Positions 32,268 through 45,400 of a DNA stretch of 64,000 nt are shown here, one piece after another; position 1 is the first letter of the stretch, and each line of letters begins with the position of its first letter. The notes under the pieces are model-generated. The model searched no databases and was not told where the DNA came from. It saw only the letters and a program-made list of their open reading frames with translations. Source of the DNA: Schistosoma haematobium (Eukaryota; Platyhelminthes; Trematoda; Strigeidida; Schistosomatidae); contig NC_067200.1 of assembly GCF_000699445.3 (NCBI RefSeq), forward strand, positions 9,174,450 to 9,238,449, written 5' to 3'. The position numbers and the translations under genes were made by a program.

Positions 32268-32655
32268 TAAAAATAATTATTATTATAACCAACTGTACCA
32301 GTGTTTGTTTTCATGTGCTTTTGTTTGACTGTGCTAATGACAGCTATATTGTGCTTCCATTCTGATTCTTACACTTTGATTGTGACTTCACGCGAATTCG
32401 GTTACAGTCTGTAACCAAGGTTGTATCCTGGCACGATCTCGGTATCCTTTCGATGCCACGAGATCGCCAGCGAATATATCTCGATTTGGTCCATTAACTG
32501 CCTTCTGATATTTGGCTTCTCGGGGTTTTTATGGATTTATTTGGTTACGTTCAGCCTTCGCCTTCTGATTTACTTGGCACGTGTTTCTTGTTAGCGGTGT
32601 TCATAGTTAATCTCAACTCGACACCACGCTACAACTTCATGGTCAGTTTAGGAAA
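32268..32655 (+). repeat. Dispersed repeat E, copy 1
   Basis: It starts near AACTGTACCAGTG, has GGCACGATCTCGGTATC and GATCGCCAGCGAATATAT, and ends near CTCGACACCACG. A second copy is at 35546-35890. It is not similar to the segment upstream of the primer site, so it is not this element's other LTR. Class unknown. Confidence 0.5.
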
Positions 32656-32659
32656 CAAC

Positions 32660-33475
32660 CAACTTAAAACGATTATAGGTGCGTAGATGGTATCTTTATC
32701 ATTTGCAACAACAAATATGACTCAAGTTATCTTCCAAACTCATTAAGTAATTATCACGAAGCAATAACTTTCACACTTGAAACTGAAAACAAACTAAATA
32801 TTCACTTTCCTAATTTGGAAATGACAAGAAAACAAGATGGAACTCTAAGAAAATCTATCTAAAGGAAACTCATGTGGAATAGTCAACTATCACGTTTCCA
32901 CAGCTGCGTCCCCAACAGTCGAAATAGAAACTTAATATAATCACTATCTACAAGAATACAAAGAATTTACAGTTCCGAACTTATAGATGAAGAACTGAGC
33001 TTCTTGAAGGAAATGCTCATTGAAAACGGGTATCCTTTGATATTGATTGATAAGAACATAAAACTGAAACCACCAAAAATACAAACAATTTCAGTCAAAA
33101 AGAGAACATCATACATGAATATGGACTTTAAGGGTGATAGAGTTGCAAGCTTCTTAAAGAGAAAGATTTCTGACTCCTTAAAAAGAACATTCTTCGCAGC
33201 AACATTGCGATTAGTATTTTCTAGCTGGTCATTGTTCATCAGTAATCTTAGGGATAAATTATGTCATCTTACCGACTCAATGCACATTTACCATAGTACC
33301 TGCTCGTGTGAAATCAGGTTATTTGATGCGTACTTTATCCGAAAGAATTCAAGAACATTATCCGGCTTGGCTAAAAAGAGAAGGAAACGGCTCAATAAGA
33401 AGTTCAATAATCGGACACCTTTTGAACACAGGTTACTGAAGTAAGACAGACTGCGTCCACAGTTATCCACAAGGT
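32660..33475 (+). mobile_element. Penelope-like element, RT part 2 and GIY-YIG endonuclease
   Basis: CVDGIFIICNNK (RT motif with D-D reduced to D-G), LNIHFPNLEMTRKQDGTL, QLSRFHSCVPNSRNRNLI and ELSFLKEMLIENGYP follow Penelope order. The endonuclease end reads, in another frame, LSERIQEHYPAWLKREGNGS then SIIGHLLNTGY. Several stops and frameshifts are present. The open frame 33004-33444 covers only part of it. Confidence 0.7.
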
Positions 33476-33479
33476 AAAT

Positions 33480-35500
33480 AGGTTTCCAAAGACAACTAGA
33501 TTGCATCTTCTATGTATTGCCATAGCAATAGCCATACATCTGAAAAAAATCTCATCTTCTACCATGGTCTTAATGCCGCGTTATTTTTTTCTTTCTTCAT
33601 ACTCTTCTTCCTTTACAGCCACCTGCTTCCCCTTAAATTGTCCGCAACTGGTTTAATTCTGCTTCTACGATCCTCCTGATTGCGTTTAACCTCAATTTCA
33701 ACATTTTATCTTATCTTGTTGAGCCATCTTGTCCCAATGATAATTTTCCTTTGATGGATATTTAAGCCATTACCAATCAAACGGTCATTAGGTTTTTATT
33801 GTTTAAAATTTTTTTATACCTTTTTCTATTTTACCTCACTGTCATCATGTCTAACGGAAGTTTATTATCATTATTATTGTAATGATTACTATCGTCCTGA
33901 AAAATAAGTTTATATATTTGCGATTGTACAGCTTTGAAAATGAATTTGCCGGAAAAACAATTACTTAGTCAGCAGCCATTTGCTAGGGATGACTAACACT
34001 TGCTTCCTTTTTTTGTCTAGAACGATGATTTACTGTTTCGATTAATACTACAAGTCAGTGTAAGGGCGATGACAATTTGAGAAACATGTGGTGTTTTAAT
34101 GAACTAACAATACCTTTGTACTTGTTGAGTGCTTGATTTCGAATTCTAAATTCAGTACATTCGTTTGTGGTTATCTTGATCCGATTACATTATTTCTCAG
34201 ATTCTTAGTTCACACTATAATTCAAATACTACTGAATATCACACTATTCGCTTTTACGAATTTCGACAAAGGAATGAAAAGATGGAGTCGATCAGAAAAA
34301 CGTGATGAATTTGCGCGAACACTCGTACATAGGGAGGATTAGTTAAGCATTGTAATCAAGTGTTATGAAACATGTGGCTAAATGGATTCAAAATCAGTTA
34401 ATATCAACTCTTTCCATCAACATGAAAAGTAGAAAACCATATTCATTGATAATAAAACACAGTTGAAACGGAACACAGTATTGATAGGCAACGATAATAA
34501 TGGATGGTGATTAAACAGAACACAGTGTTATCAAGTACTCAAGGTCCCCAAAAGTATCAATAAAAGACTAACCTTGTATAATAATTAAAATTTGTGAATT
34601 AATTAATGAGTTAACTACGAATTACCGAAATAGTACAATTTAAAGTAGGCAGAACTGGATGAGCACATTTGGATGTATTATATATGTAATTTGTAATAAG
34701 CGCCCACTGAAGTAGGAAGGAACCCCTAGTTAGTATAAATGCCACAGAATTACAATTACTAATCTCATCGTGGCTAGTACTAATTATCACTACGTCTGCA
34801 CAATTACTCATCAAAATGGATTGTAGAAAGTGTGCATTACAACTAAAGCTTGGCCTTGTTTTTATGTCACACAATAATTGGAACTAATAAGAATCAAAAC
34901 AGTCTGTTCTTTCCAATTTCGTGTTATATAAATAGCTAATATCAGAAGATTAAATTTTTCCAATTTGGTTTTGAATTGAAAGAAATAGTTTATTGGTTAA
35001 CGTGGATATTTGAATTTCACCGAAAGTATTAGAATGCGGTAACAAAGTTTGAGTGAGCATCAGCTAACTCTAACGACTTCCTGTTGACTGCCTTCAGCCA
35101 TCAAATGCTACATCATAAACAACTTGGTTTAGTGGCTTGGTTTCAGTCTTAACGACAGAGTTATGTCACTGAAAAACGCGACATCAATATAAAACTGGTT
35201 TCTACTCTCTGAATAATCAGAGTCATTCTGTAAGGTGCTCGAATAATTGTTTAGATGAAAACTGTAGAAGTATGTGTGATTGCTTTTGAAAATGCAATAA
35301 AGATTTTCCCTCTAAATATGAACTCTCTGTTTAATTGTCAGTTAAAATAAACCTACATATATAGTCTTAATGTTTTATGACACGTTCATAGTAGAAATGA
35401 ATAATTTAAGGCTTTACATACAATTGATATTCATTGTTTAAAGAAACTCGGGATATGTGAAGAATGAATGAACTTTTACCTGTGCAAAATTATTTAGCTT
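33480..35500. other. Intergenic, mostly unrecognised
   Basis: A block near 33920 (GCGATTGTACAGC) is shared with 62300. 35060-35100 (TTCCTGTTGACTGCCTTCAG) resembles one arm of the element at 52891. The frames at 34133-34342 and 34611-34874 have no support. Confidence 0.4.
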
Positions 35501-35545
35501 ATAGTGATCTACTTTTATGAAGAGAACGCAATTGGTGTGATGGAA

Positions 35546-35890
35546 GCATTTATTATTATCATCAACTGTACCAGTGGTTGCTTTACTGTATCATTTTGTT
35601 TAATAGTACCAAAAACACACTTTTTCGTTGTTTGTGACCATGAACTTACTCGCGTACGCACGGTGGTATCGCCTGTAAACTTTGGCACGACCTCGGTATA
35701 AATTAGATACCACAAGATCACCAGCAAATGTATCCTAACTACAATCTACAACTGTCCTTTTAACATTTATCCTACGGAGGGATTTGACCTGGTAATTGGC
35801 ACGTAATCGATCTGTACTGATGACCATATTTAACTGCGACTCGACACTACCACAAGCTAAAGAAATCAAACGATCTAACATGGTCCTGTT
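35546..35890 (+). repeat. Dispersed repeat E, copy 2
   Basis: AACTGTACCAGTGGTTGC, GGCACGACCTCGGTAT and GATCACCAGCAAATGTATC align with the copy at 32268 with many substitutions. Confidence 0.5.
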
Positions 35891-35979
35891 GTTAATAGCT
35901 AAATTTCCCTTCATTATGAAAACAACAACTAATGTAAAACTTCAATTATTGTTCTCATTTAAAATTATAGGTAAAAATT

Positions 35980-36030
35980 ACACACACACACATACACACA
36001 GGTACGTACGCACGCACGCGGGCGCACGCA
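35980..36030. repeat. CA/CGCA-rich simple repeat
   Basis: Runs of ACACAC, GTACGTACG and CGCACGCACG. Confidence 0.7.
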
Positions 36031-36169
36031 AAAAAAGTCATTTTGTTCAACTGTCAATAATAAATAATGAAAATTGACAAATTCCATTTGTTCATTTAAA
36101 TGAAAAGAAATAATTTAACAATGGAGAAAAAGAACCCAGTTCAATTGATCAATGGTTATGAATAGTTTG

Positions 36170-36175
36170 TTTATT
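36170..36175 (-). terminator. Candidate polyadenylation signal of the M16 peptidase gene
   Basis: AATAAA on the minus strand, 25 bp past the stop at 36200-36202. Confidence 0.45.
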
Positions 36176-36199
36176 ATATTTATGTAAATGATGATTAGC

Positions 36200-36418
36200 C
36201 TAATTATTAAACTCCGTTCGGAATGATTCAATTTGTTTTATTGTTTTAATCCTTTGTATTGTTCTTAAATCATTTGATGTTTGTCTAGAAAATTCATAAG
36301 ATGTATTCATAAGATCTTCATCTTTTAAATAAGAATTTAAGTTGGGATTAAAATTTGTTCCGTTTATTTTAGTAATATTCAATGATTTCATGAATTCATT
36401 AGATTCTATATTCCTAAA
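36200..36418 (-). CDS. M16 peptidase gene, terminal exon
   Basis: The acceptor is CACTTGTTTCAG; 72 codons run to [21 protein letters not shown] resembles the end of insulysin-type proteins (I-xI-xxF), preceded by an Asn-rich linker. Confidence 0.7.
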   Translation of the reverse strand, partial: FRNIESNEFMKSLNITKINGTNFNPNLNSYLKDEDLMNTSYEFSRQTSNDLRTIQRIKTIKQIESFRTEFNN

Positions 36419-39400
36419 CTGAAACAAGTGAAAATCAGAGAGATTTTGATTATGAATAACAAACTTAAAGTATCAAATTAATGGAAATTTAAAAATTCAT
36501 AAAGTAAATAGAGAAAATACGATGAAGGTCATGGGCTTCTTATTTTCATATCTAATTACATACTCATTATTTATGCCTATTACACCCTCCCCCAACGGAG
36601 CATAAGCCACCGAGCAGCATTATCAAACCCAATCTGTCCTGGATCTTCCTTTCTAGTTCTATTCAATTGTTGTTCATTCTTCTTATATCTGTTTCCATTT
36701 CCGGCGTAATGTGTTCTTTGATCTTCCACTCATCCTTTGGTCTTGAGGATTCTAAGTGAAGGCTGGCTTTGTAACGCAGGTGGGTGCTTTGCTCAATGTG
36801 TGTCCTATCCACTTCCAGCACTTCTTCCTGATTTCTTCATCCGCTGGGATCTGGTTTGTTCTCTCCCACAATAGGTTGTTGCTGATAGTTTCTGGTCAAC
36901 GGATCCAAAGTATTTTGCTTAGACAACTGTTATTAAACACCTGTATCTTGTGGATGATGGCTTTCGTAGTTCTCCAAGTTTCCGCCTAGTACGGTAGAAC
37001 TGTCTTGATATTTGTATTGAAAATTCTGACTTTGGTGTTGATTGTCAACTGTTTTGAGTTCCAGGTGTTCTTCAGTTGTAGATATACTGCTCTTGCTTTT
37101 CCTATCCGCGCCTTCACTTAACTACATCACCTTACTAAATTCATTCAGTCATTCAGTTAACCTTCTACCACATGAAACTTGAGATATATTGTCTTTCATT
37201 CAAGATTCAAAGTAATACCAACACTGTGAACAGAGATTATCAAGACGAATTCATAAAGATATTAGTAATAACCGTATCAGTATCAGGTACAGACAACATG
37301 ATTTGAGATTAAATTCATGAGTAGATTGAAAAATATAAGATAAGTTTTAAACCCAGAATCTTAGAGAAGATAAATATAAAAAGGTTTTATTTTATTGTTA
37401 CTGGTTTTCAGTCATGTCACCCAAATTTTCGAGTAACTAGTTGTAAATATTGCATAAAATTCAACCGGATAGTTTAAACCTATCAACATGGTTCAAGCCA
37501 AATGTCATAAACAGATCGCACATCTTGTTTTGAGTGCCCCCGATTTTCTTCTAACCTAGTTCTTCAATATTAAACGTAGCTCATAGAGGTAGGTGATGGG
37601 TGGAAATGCATATCACATAGTATAACCAGCTCAGTTTGTGAGGATTCTTCATCTCATCAACCGATTTGTTAACCTTACATAGTACCGTGGATATAACACC
37701 GTCATTGGTCATTCAGTGGTCTAAACATACGCGAACACTACTTTGAAGGTATCTGTGAACAAATACTAGTATCTTGCATATATTCTCTATTTTTAAGGAA
37801 CACGTTTTATAATCATAAAGCTAAACAGAACAAACTGTTGAGTAGTATATACTGGTTTTTTGGTTGTTGATGGATATCTCATCCACGCCATGGCTTAGAA
37901 AAGAAGGATAAGACAAATATCTGTCAGTCTTTTGGTATTATATTAAGTCAGAAAAATCGAGTTTTCGACATTATGTACTTTGGATATGAAATTTGGAAAC
38001 TGAATGATCACATGATTCACTTTACATTTCCTTACAAGGTAACCATTCAGTGATTTGTAACTGACATATAATGCCTGGAAGTTGATGTACGTTCTGTAAT
38101 CATTATTTTTAGTAGAAATTATTACTGTTATTTATAGTTTTAGTATTTTTAACTACAGGATTCATAATTCGTAAACTATCCCTCGATTAGTCAGTATTTG
38201 AAGATTCTCATTATTGATATTCAGCACTGTAACTAAACAGCCCATGTTGTCATATAGGAATCCGGAGAAGATTGCCTCGGTATAGGGTCATGTTATAAGC
38301 TTTAGTGTATTTGATATAGGGTTGGCAATTAATAAAAGACAAACTCTTCCTGATACTTTCATTCCGGTTGATCAAGCCTATGAGTATCTTAGCTCGGTAA
38401 CTCAATGGATAACACGTTTGGGTGTTTGGAGCGAATGATATTGGGTTTTGGTTCTAGTCGGAACATCAAATCTGGGATGAGTTCCGAATCGGTCGGAACG
38501 TGCATTCTGGATTCCATTATCATACAAATATAATATCTTCACATTAACTTTTAGCGCTCAATATATGAGATTCTATAGTATCATCCAAACACCATATTTC
38601 GTTTCTTTCATAATTAATTTTTCTAATTAATTCAATCCATCATTTTACTATTATTGTTTGATTTATTACTCGCCTTCCACATATTTAGATAATTAATTAT
38701 AATCTGTATTGAGGTCTTATCAAAGTTTCATTGAAATTAACATTAACCAGCAAATCTTCCCTACAATCTTGACACCATCTATACTTTCTGTGTGATTCGA
38801 ATCCCTTTCACCTAATATCCTAGTCAGAAATAACACTACTGAAATATTTTACCCAACTTATGTTTCTAATTTTGACTCTTAGTAATAAAAGTTCTAGTCG
38901 AAGGGGGGGGGCAGCATTAACCTTCATAATTTTAAAGATTAAGTTTATTGACCAATAGAAAATCTAACGAAACTGAAGTTTAAGATATGCCTTGATATTC
39001 GTTTAATTAGATAATACCCTTCTTCTATGACAAAAATGTCATCAGTACAACTTACGTCAATAAATATGGTAGTTTTCTTCATAGGATTTAAATAGGTTTT
39101 ATGGAAATATTCTAGTAATTTCTCTCGGTTCATTTCTCTTTTTAACATATTCTGTAATTTGTTTGATGAAAAGAGAGAAGAAAAGAAACGAAAATCTGTA
39201 CTTACATATTAGTAACCACAAGTAATGCATATGATATTTCTGGGATGAAATCAACTAAAAATGTAAACATTGAAACATGTTCACAGTTCTATAATAAACC
39301 CTTGTGGGCCAGAGTAATTTTATCTTGATTTCCATGAGAACCGGACACTATCCAGACTTTCACGTGACAACCCAAACGGTACAACTCTATCCCGTTTCGC

Positions 39401-42400
39401 AGAAGAGCCAGACACCGTATAGGCTTTAACGCTATAATTGTAATAGTACAGCTCAATCCTGTAGCGTAACCACACATGCATCTAGCACCCTGGTGTACTA
39501 TTCGCATCATTCATATATACATTTACATCACATGTATAATTATTCCGACCATTGATCGCGTCAATCAATTATGCACAGAATGAACAGGCCAAAGTTGACA
39601 TATTTCGCTTACACAACAGGCAAACTCATTAATGTTAGCAATGGTTATATGCTTTACAATGTCCCAATGACAGTGACCCTTGAGAACACTGAAAAGCAAC
39701 CACTAGTATGAATGAAATCGGTTAACCAACAAACCAATTTTGCCTATAAACAGTTAGCGAAACTTGCCAAAGTAATGTCGAATCATCCACAATACCAGTG
39801 ATGAACCTCCAGTCTCATATGAGACCTTCAGCTCTACAAAGCAATATAACTCAATTCAACAGATTATTTTCAACAGAATAGATTAAAGGAATTTAGGTCA
39901 TGTGTAGAATCCACACAAAAATTCGTAATCAGTGATTATGTTATATACAGAAACTAGCATAGTTGGTAAAGCATGACAAATCGTATACTGTGTCATGGTT
40001 ACAAATAAGTAAGAAACATGTTTGGGATAGCTATTGTGAATAGATTAAATATTCAACCTGTCAACATCATCCTTCAAGGGTCCATATCTAAGACAATTAT
40101 ACATGCAGACAATTTACAAATAAGATTATTTGGATTTTTAAAATAAAAGTTACCCTAAAAACTTAGTTTGCTTTATCTATATTGCTAGTTAATCAAAAGA
40201 TAAGAACGTTCATGGTGAATCGGTTGGATGGAAGAACTCAACAAAACTCCTCAACTAGTAAAAATAGATGTTCAAACAGCATGAAAGATATAAGGAAAAC
40301 ATAGGAAACACTTATAAGTTTACAATCCTCAAATAGTGGAATGTCACAGAGCCGAAATCCAAAAGCTTATTTCACATATTAATCACAAGGTAAAGAATAA
40401 CACCATCAGTGGTCGTCTAGTTTACATAATATCAATGTAGAGACTTTATATTAATATAACAAACAATAAATGGATGATAGCTGCTAGGATCTATTTATCC
40501 ACTGTTACTATATACATATATATTCTTATTACATGTATATTCATATTCCTTTTATTATAAACTCCCATTTGACCTATTGACGATTCTGATACAGTTTACT
40601 ATTCTTCAGTTATGCCCAGTTTATTAGTTACAGTCTCTCACAATCAAAAACACTTTCTGGTTTGATCTTATACAAATATCGTCTTCTATTTTATGATATG
40701 ATAAGGTCTGATTTACTTGTATATGAACTATGTATGTCCGAAATACATAATTCATATAACGGAGACTGATATTAGTGTTCTGAACTGAAGCGGTTTGATT
40801 AGACGAGAAGTTACTATCTCGTCAGAGGAGCAATAATAACTCAGAGTTGACTATGGGCTGCTTTGTGGGCTGGTTTATACGTCTGTGATCTGGACACTAA
40901 TTCGATGTTCTCATTGGCGACTTTTATCACGTAATATATTCTCAGGTCGTAAGAACACGTCAAATACATGAAAATGACTTAATTGAAAACAATATTTCTT
41001 AACTTAATTCATATTTATTGTTTTTAAATAGGAATATTTATTGAAATCCGATGTAACACACACACTTCTACCTGAACTTTGTGCTAATGATGTCATTCAG
41101 AAGAACGATAAAAGTTCTACAACCAAACCATTCAGTTCAAAGAACAAAACTCCATCAAAAACAATTGTATCAACTAAGAGTATAAATAATGGATGAAAAT
41201 AAATATTGAGTAATGAAAATTACTGTTACGAGTAGGTGAATGAGCTGATATTATTAAAACTGGTATATGAATGAAGGGGGTAAGGGATTTGTTAAAATCA
41301 GAAAATATAACACATCATAATCTATTGTTCTGATAAAGTTTTATAATGAGTACTGCTACAGAATTGATAGTTTCGTTTAAGCAATCAACATCCAAATTCT
41401 AATCAAGTCATTTACTGATAACAATAAACAATCAATATTATACACAATCAATTACAAAACCAGAAGTAAACCAATACTGATAATCAACATAAGTCTAAAA
41501 GTAAATGAAGACAATCAATCATGAATAAGGCCATCAAAATGATACAATATAATATTTATGAAATAACTAGAAAGTCCACTTTTATATGAAGTAGTCTCTG
41601 AAAATATCCAAAATGACAATTGTTATATCCTAGCGAAGATTAAATTACGAGTAACTTCTGAGACCTATTAATGAACTAATATTATCTATATATTCCTATG
41701 GTATAACTATTCAGTATTTAGATTGTGTTTATTTATATTCATCTTATTATAAGGTTCATTTTGACCTATGGATTATTATGATACGATTTACTGTTCTCAA
41801 GTTATGTTCAGTTTATTGATTACCGTCTCCCACGTTCACAGTCACATTTCGGCTTTATTGTGTATAAATGTTATTTACTATTTTATGGTCTGATGCGGTC
41901 TGTTTGACTGCTATAAAAACCAAATATGTTTGGAATAAATGATTCTCAGTGCGAACTGTTATTGTCGTTCTGGATTCAATTGGATGGGTTTGGAGAACAA
42001 AGGAACAATAAGGAAGCTAGGCTGTTCATATTGGTTCAACATCATTGGCTTGGTACAGTGCTTAGATTGTATAAATCGTGTTCCGATTGGCGGATAAATC
42101 ACGTGGTAAAGTCATAGTAACAATGAAAGCTCTCCACTTAAATCATCTAGCTCAAGGAACTCAGAAATACCAAATGACTATGTGAATGCATATTAAGGAA
42201 TTAAGCAACTATTTATATGAAAACTATCCTAATCACAATTGGTCAATCAAAAGTCATGCAGTTACTAGTCAACCTAATATTTCACAAATATTCAAATGAA
42301 TACAGAAATCAAGGAAAATCTCTTTTTCTTTTCTTTATTTATCAATATAACTAACCTTTCTACTGAGTCCTCCATCTAACAAATTTGTTTTAATTTTATC

Positions 42401-45400
42401 CCAGTAAAATTGAGATATTAATTCGAGATTATTATTTTTGACTAATTCACTTGATATGATTGTATTGCACTAAACAAAACAAAAAAGAACAAAGAATGAT
42501 GATGATGATCAGGAAAAGCTTCAAGTATCATTAAATTCCCATAGATGTTTAGGACTGCAATCGATCAGTCTCTAATTGGTAATAGGTACATTCTGTGCAA
42601 ATTGTCTCGATATTGGCTTAATTCAAAAGCATTCTGAGCAAAGATGGATAATGGCTAGTGGTGGAATCCAGGATGCGCGTTTCGTCCTATTTGGGACTCA
42701 TCAGCTGGATATACCTACATCTGAGTTAATGTTCACCCTGGGACTTGAACCCATTACCACTCTCGTCAAGAGAGATCGCGTTATCCACTTAGCTACTGAG
42801 TCCCGATAGCCACTTGCTTGTGCGATGTGGTGAAGTATTTGTTATAACGCTCAGATTTTCTTCGTCTTACGAATGGGATGTTAATCTTCTTTAGACGAAT
42901 ATCTACACTAGATTCCCTCCCAGTGTCTATACCAAAGGACTTCAACACAACTCAAATCAAGAACATGTGATTAGCCTGACTAGAACGTAAATATATTTCC
43001 ACAGCCAAAACCGACAACAAACCGACACAATCCAACAACGATCCAATAATAATGAGGATAGGAGAATGTATAACTCATTTAATTCCTATCAGACTATCTA
43101 AAAGTCTGACTAAACAAACAACCAATTATTATCATTCTCGTCCACACATTAGTATTGTTTACTTGCATCTTCCAAATGAAGTGTAGGATTGCAATTGATT
43201 AGTTTCTTATTGGCATATGTGGCATATGTCAGTCACCATCCATCTTTGCTCATACTGAAAAAGATTGTTATCACGTTGTACATATATTTTGCTGGTCGGT
43301 TAAATCTTTCAAATTTTAACCTCGGATATATTTTTCAATCATCTATAATAAACCAAACTTTGGTTCAAAGTTACTCAATAGTTGAACTTTGGTTGTTCTA
43401 ATTTTAATATAACCTATTGTGTCATTGAATAAAAATAAAGAGGATTCAGCGAAGAAAATGTTCTTTTCTACGAAAGGAATGATCGGAAGTTGGACTAATC
43501 GTCTTTGCACGCAAAGTTCAGATTTAAGTGCGTGGATTTTCAATGCCTCTGCAGTGCATAAGATTTTGATTTGACTTCTCTTTGATCCAGTCCATTTGAC
43601 TGTGTTAATTACTTTAAAAGAAGACTCCTTTGGAGCTATGTGTCCATAGTTGATTAAATGCTTCTGTATTGAATTAGTAATTGTTTTGCATTCTCCTTTT
43701 AAAAGCCATGCCGGATAGTGTTCTGATATGTGTTTGGAAAGTGATCGCTTTGTGTGGCCAATGTAACCTTCCCACAGGAGTAAGTAACTTTATAGATGCA
43801 CATTGATCTAGCTCAAAGCGGAGGTTTGTCCTTAACATATCCATAAATGGTAGGCCGGCTTGAGAAAACAATTCGAAGTCTAGCTGAGTAGAACGTTTTA
43901 TTCAACAATTTTAAATTCCATATTTATAAAAAGAGTTTTCCTTTGTACTATCAGTGCTTTTTCAGGGTGATGTCTAAGTGTTAAGTTGTTATCAACAAAT
44001 CTAGCTGGATAACTATTCTTAATAAGAGTTTGTCAAAGTTAAAATAGTTCCTCATCTATTGTATCAGTTAAACATATTCACCTGATCCTTCGGGATAAAA
44101 ATGGTGAATTAAATTCCTCTTTCTACTCAGTTGGACCCAACTATGGAAATTCGTATTCTAAACTTATCTTGATAGTGTACATGTAATTAACTCATCATAA
44201 TGTATACACATATTTTGGTGGAGTTTTGTTCTCTGAGCTGGATGGTTTGGTCGTGGAGCTTTCATCGTTCTTCTGAACGACATCACCAGCACGAACTTCA
44301 GTTAAGAGAACAAAACTCCACCAAAATCATCTACCTGAGCTACAAATCTTCTCCACCATCTCAAAATCATATGAGCGTAATACGCTTCTCGTTGTTCAAA
44401 AACTGGAGAATTTCGCCAAAAGGCAGGCTTCCACTCGAGAACAACTATACTTTCTCCATGAGTATACACATATTATTGTACACAAAAAATACTTACAATT
44501 TGTTCAAGATTATTATTATCAACACAAGCAATAACACGTGGTGCAATTTCATTCCAAAATACTTGAATACAATTTATCAGATAATCTCCATCATGTTTAT
44601 TTAATTGACTATTAAGAGATAAACGTGTTCCAATTGTTAGATTAGATGAATTCAATGCAAACTTATAGAAATCTAATGAAATTGAACCATTCACTGATTC
44701 ATAATGTTGAAAGTATTGCTTTGCATGTGATTTCAATAATTCCTATTCATTAAATTTAATAAAAGACTTAAAATTATGATTTAACGAAGGTTAAATTCAA
44801 AATATATCTATATATGTGATTCTGAGGGGATGAAATGCCGACACAAGCAGAAAAGTAAAGTGGAACAGTCGAATTAGAGCATGGATAGATTGAATATCTA
44901 GTTTGTTGCAGCTGATCAATGTGATAGATGATCATATGGATCCTAGAATTGATTGAAAAAAACCTATACTACTGGGTAATGATGAGTAGTGTAGTGTAAT
45001 AAGCGAAAATGTGTGAGCAATGAAGAAATAAATCGAGTTTTATAAAAGCACTGGAAATATTTTGTTTAGGAAATGTTGAAACGTTGAAAAATCTTTGCTA
45101 AGTATTTCGGAAAGCGTTTAGTCAAGCATTTTAATTAATTAAACACTAGTTTCAAAGTAGTTTTTCACTCCCTTTCATAGAATTCAGGCATCATTAACGT
45201 TCAAGTCTCATGAAAAACACATTACTTTGGGAGAACTATATCAGATCATAATGATCTGTGTATGTAATATCATTGTATTCAGAATGGAGCATCGTCGTTG
45301 TTTTAATCATGGGATATTGTCTCACTTTTGACAAGTTTTCTTAGGAGGCCACACACGGAGCCTTCGACTTAAACGTCTGATCCACAAAGCAGTGGTTCAA

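Noticed and set aside
36756..36989. 77-codon plus-strand frame
   Set aside because: Antisense to an RTE LINE fragment whose protein sense is on the minus strand.
42730..42812. Possible tRNA gene on the minus strand
   Set aside because: It is the tRNA-like head of an SM-alpha SINE.
43674..43871. 65-codon minus-strand frame taken alone as a gene
   Set aside because: It is one of two frames of a frameshifted Penelope endonuclease remnant.
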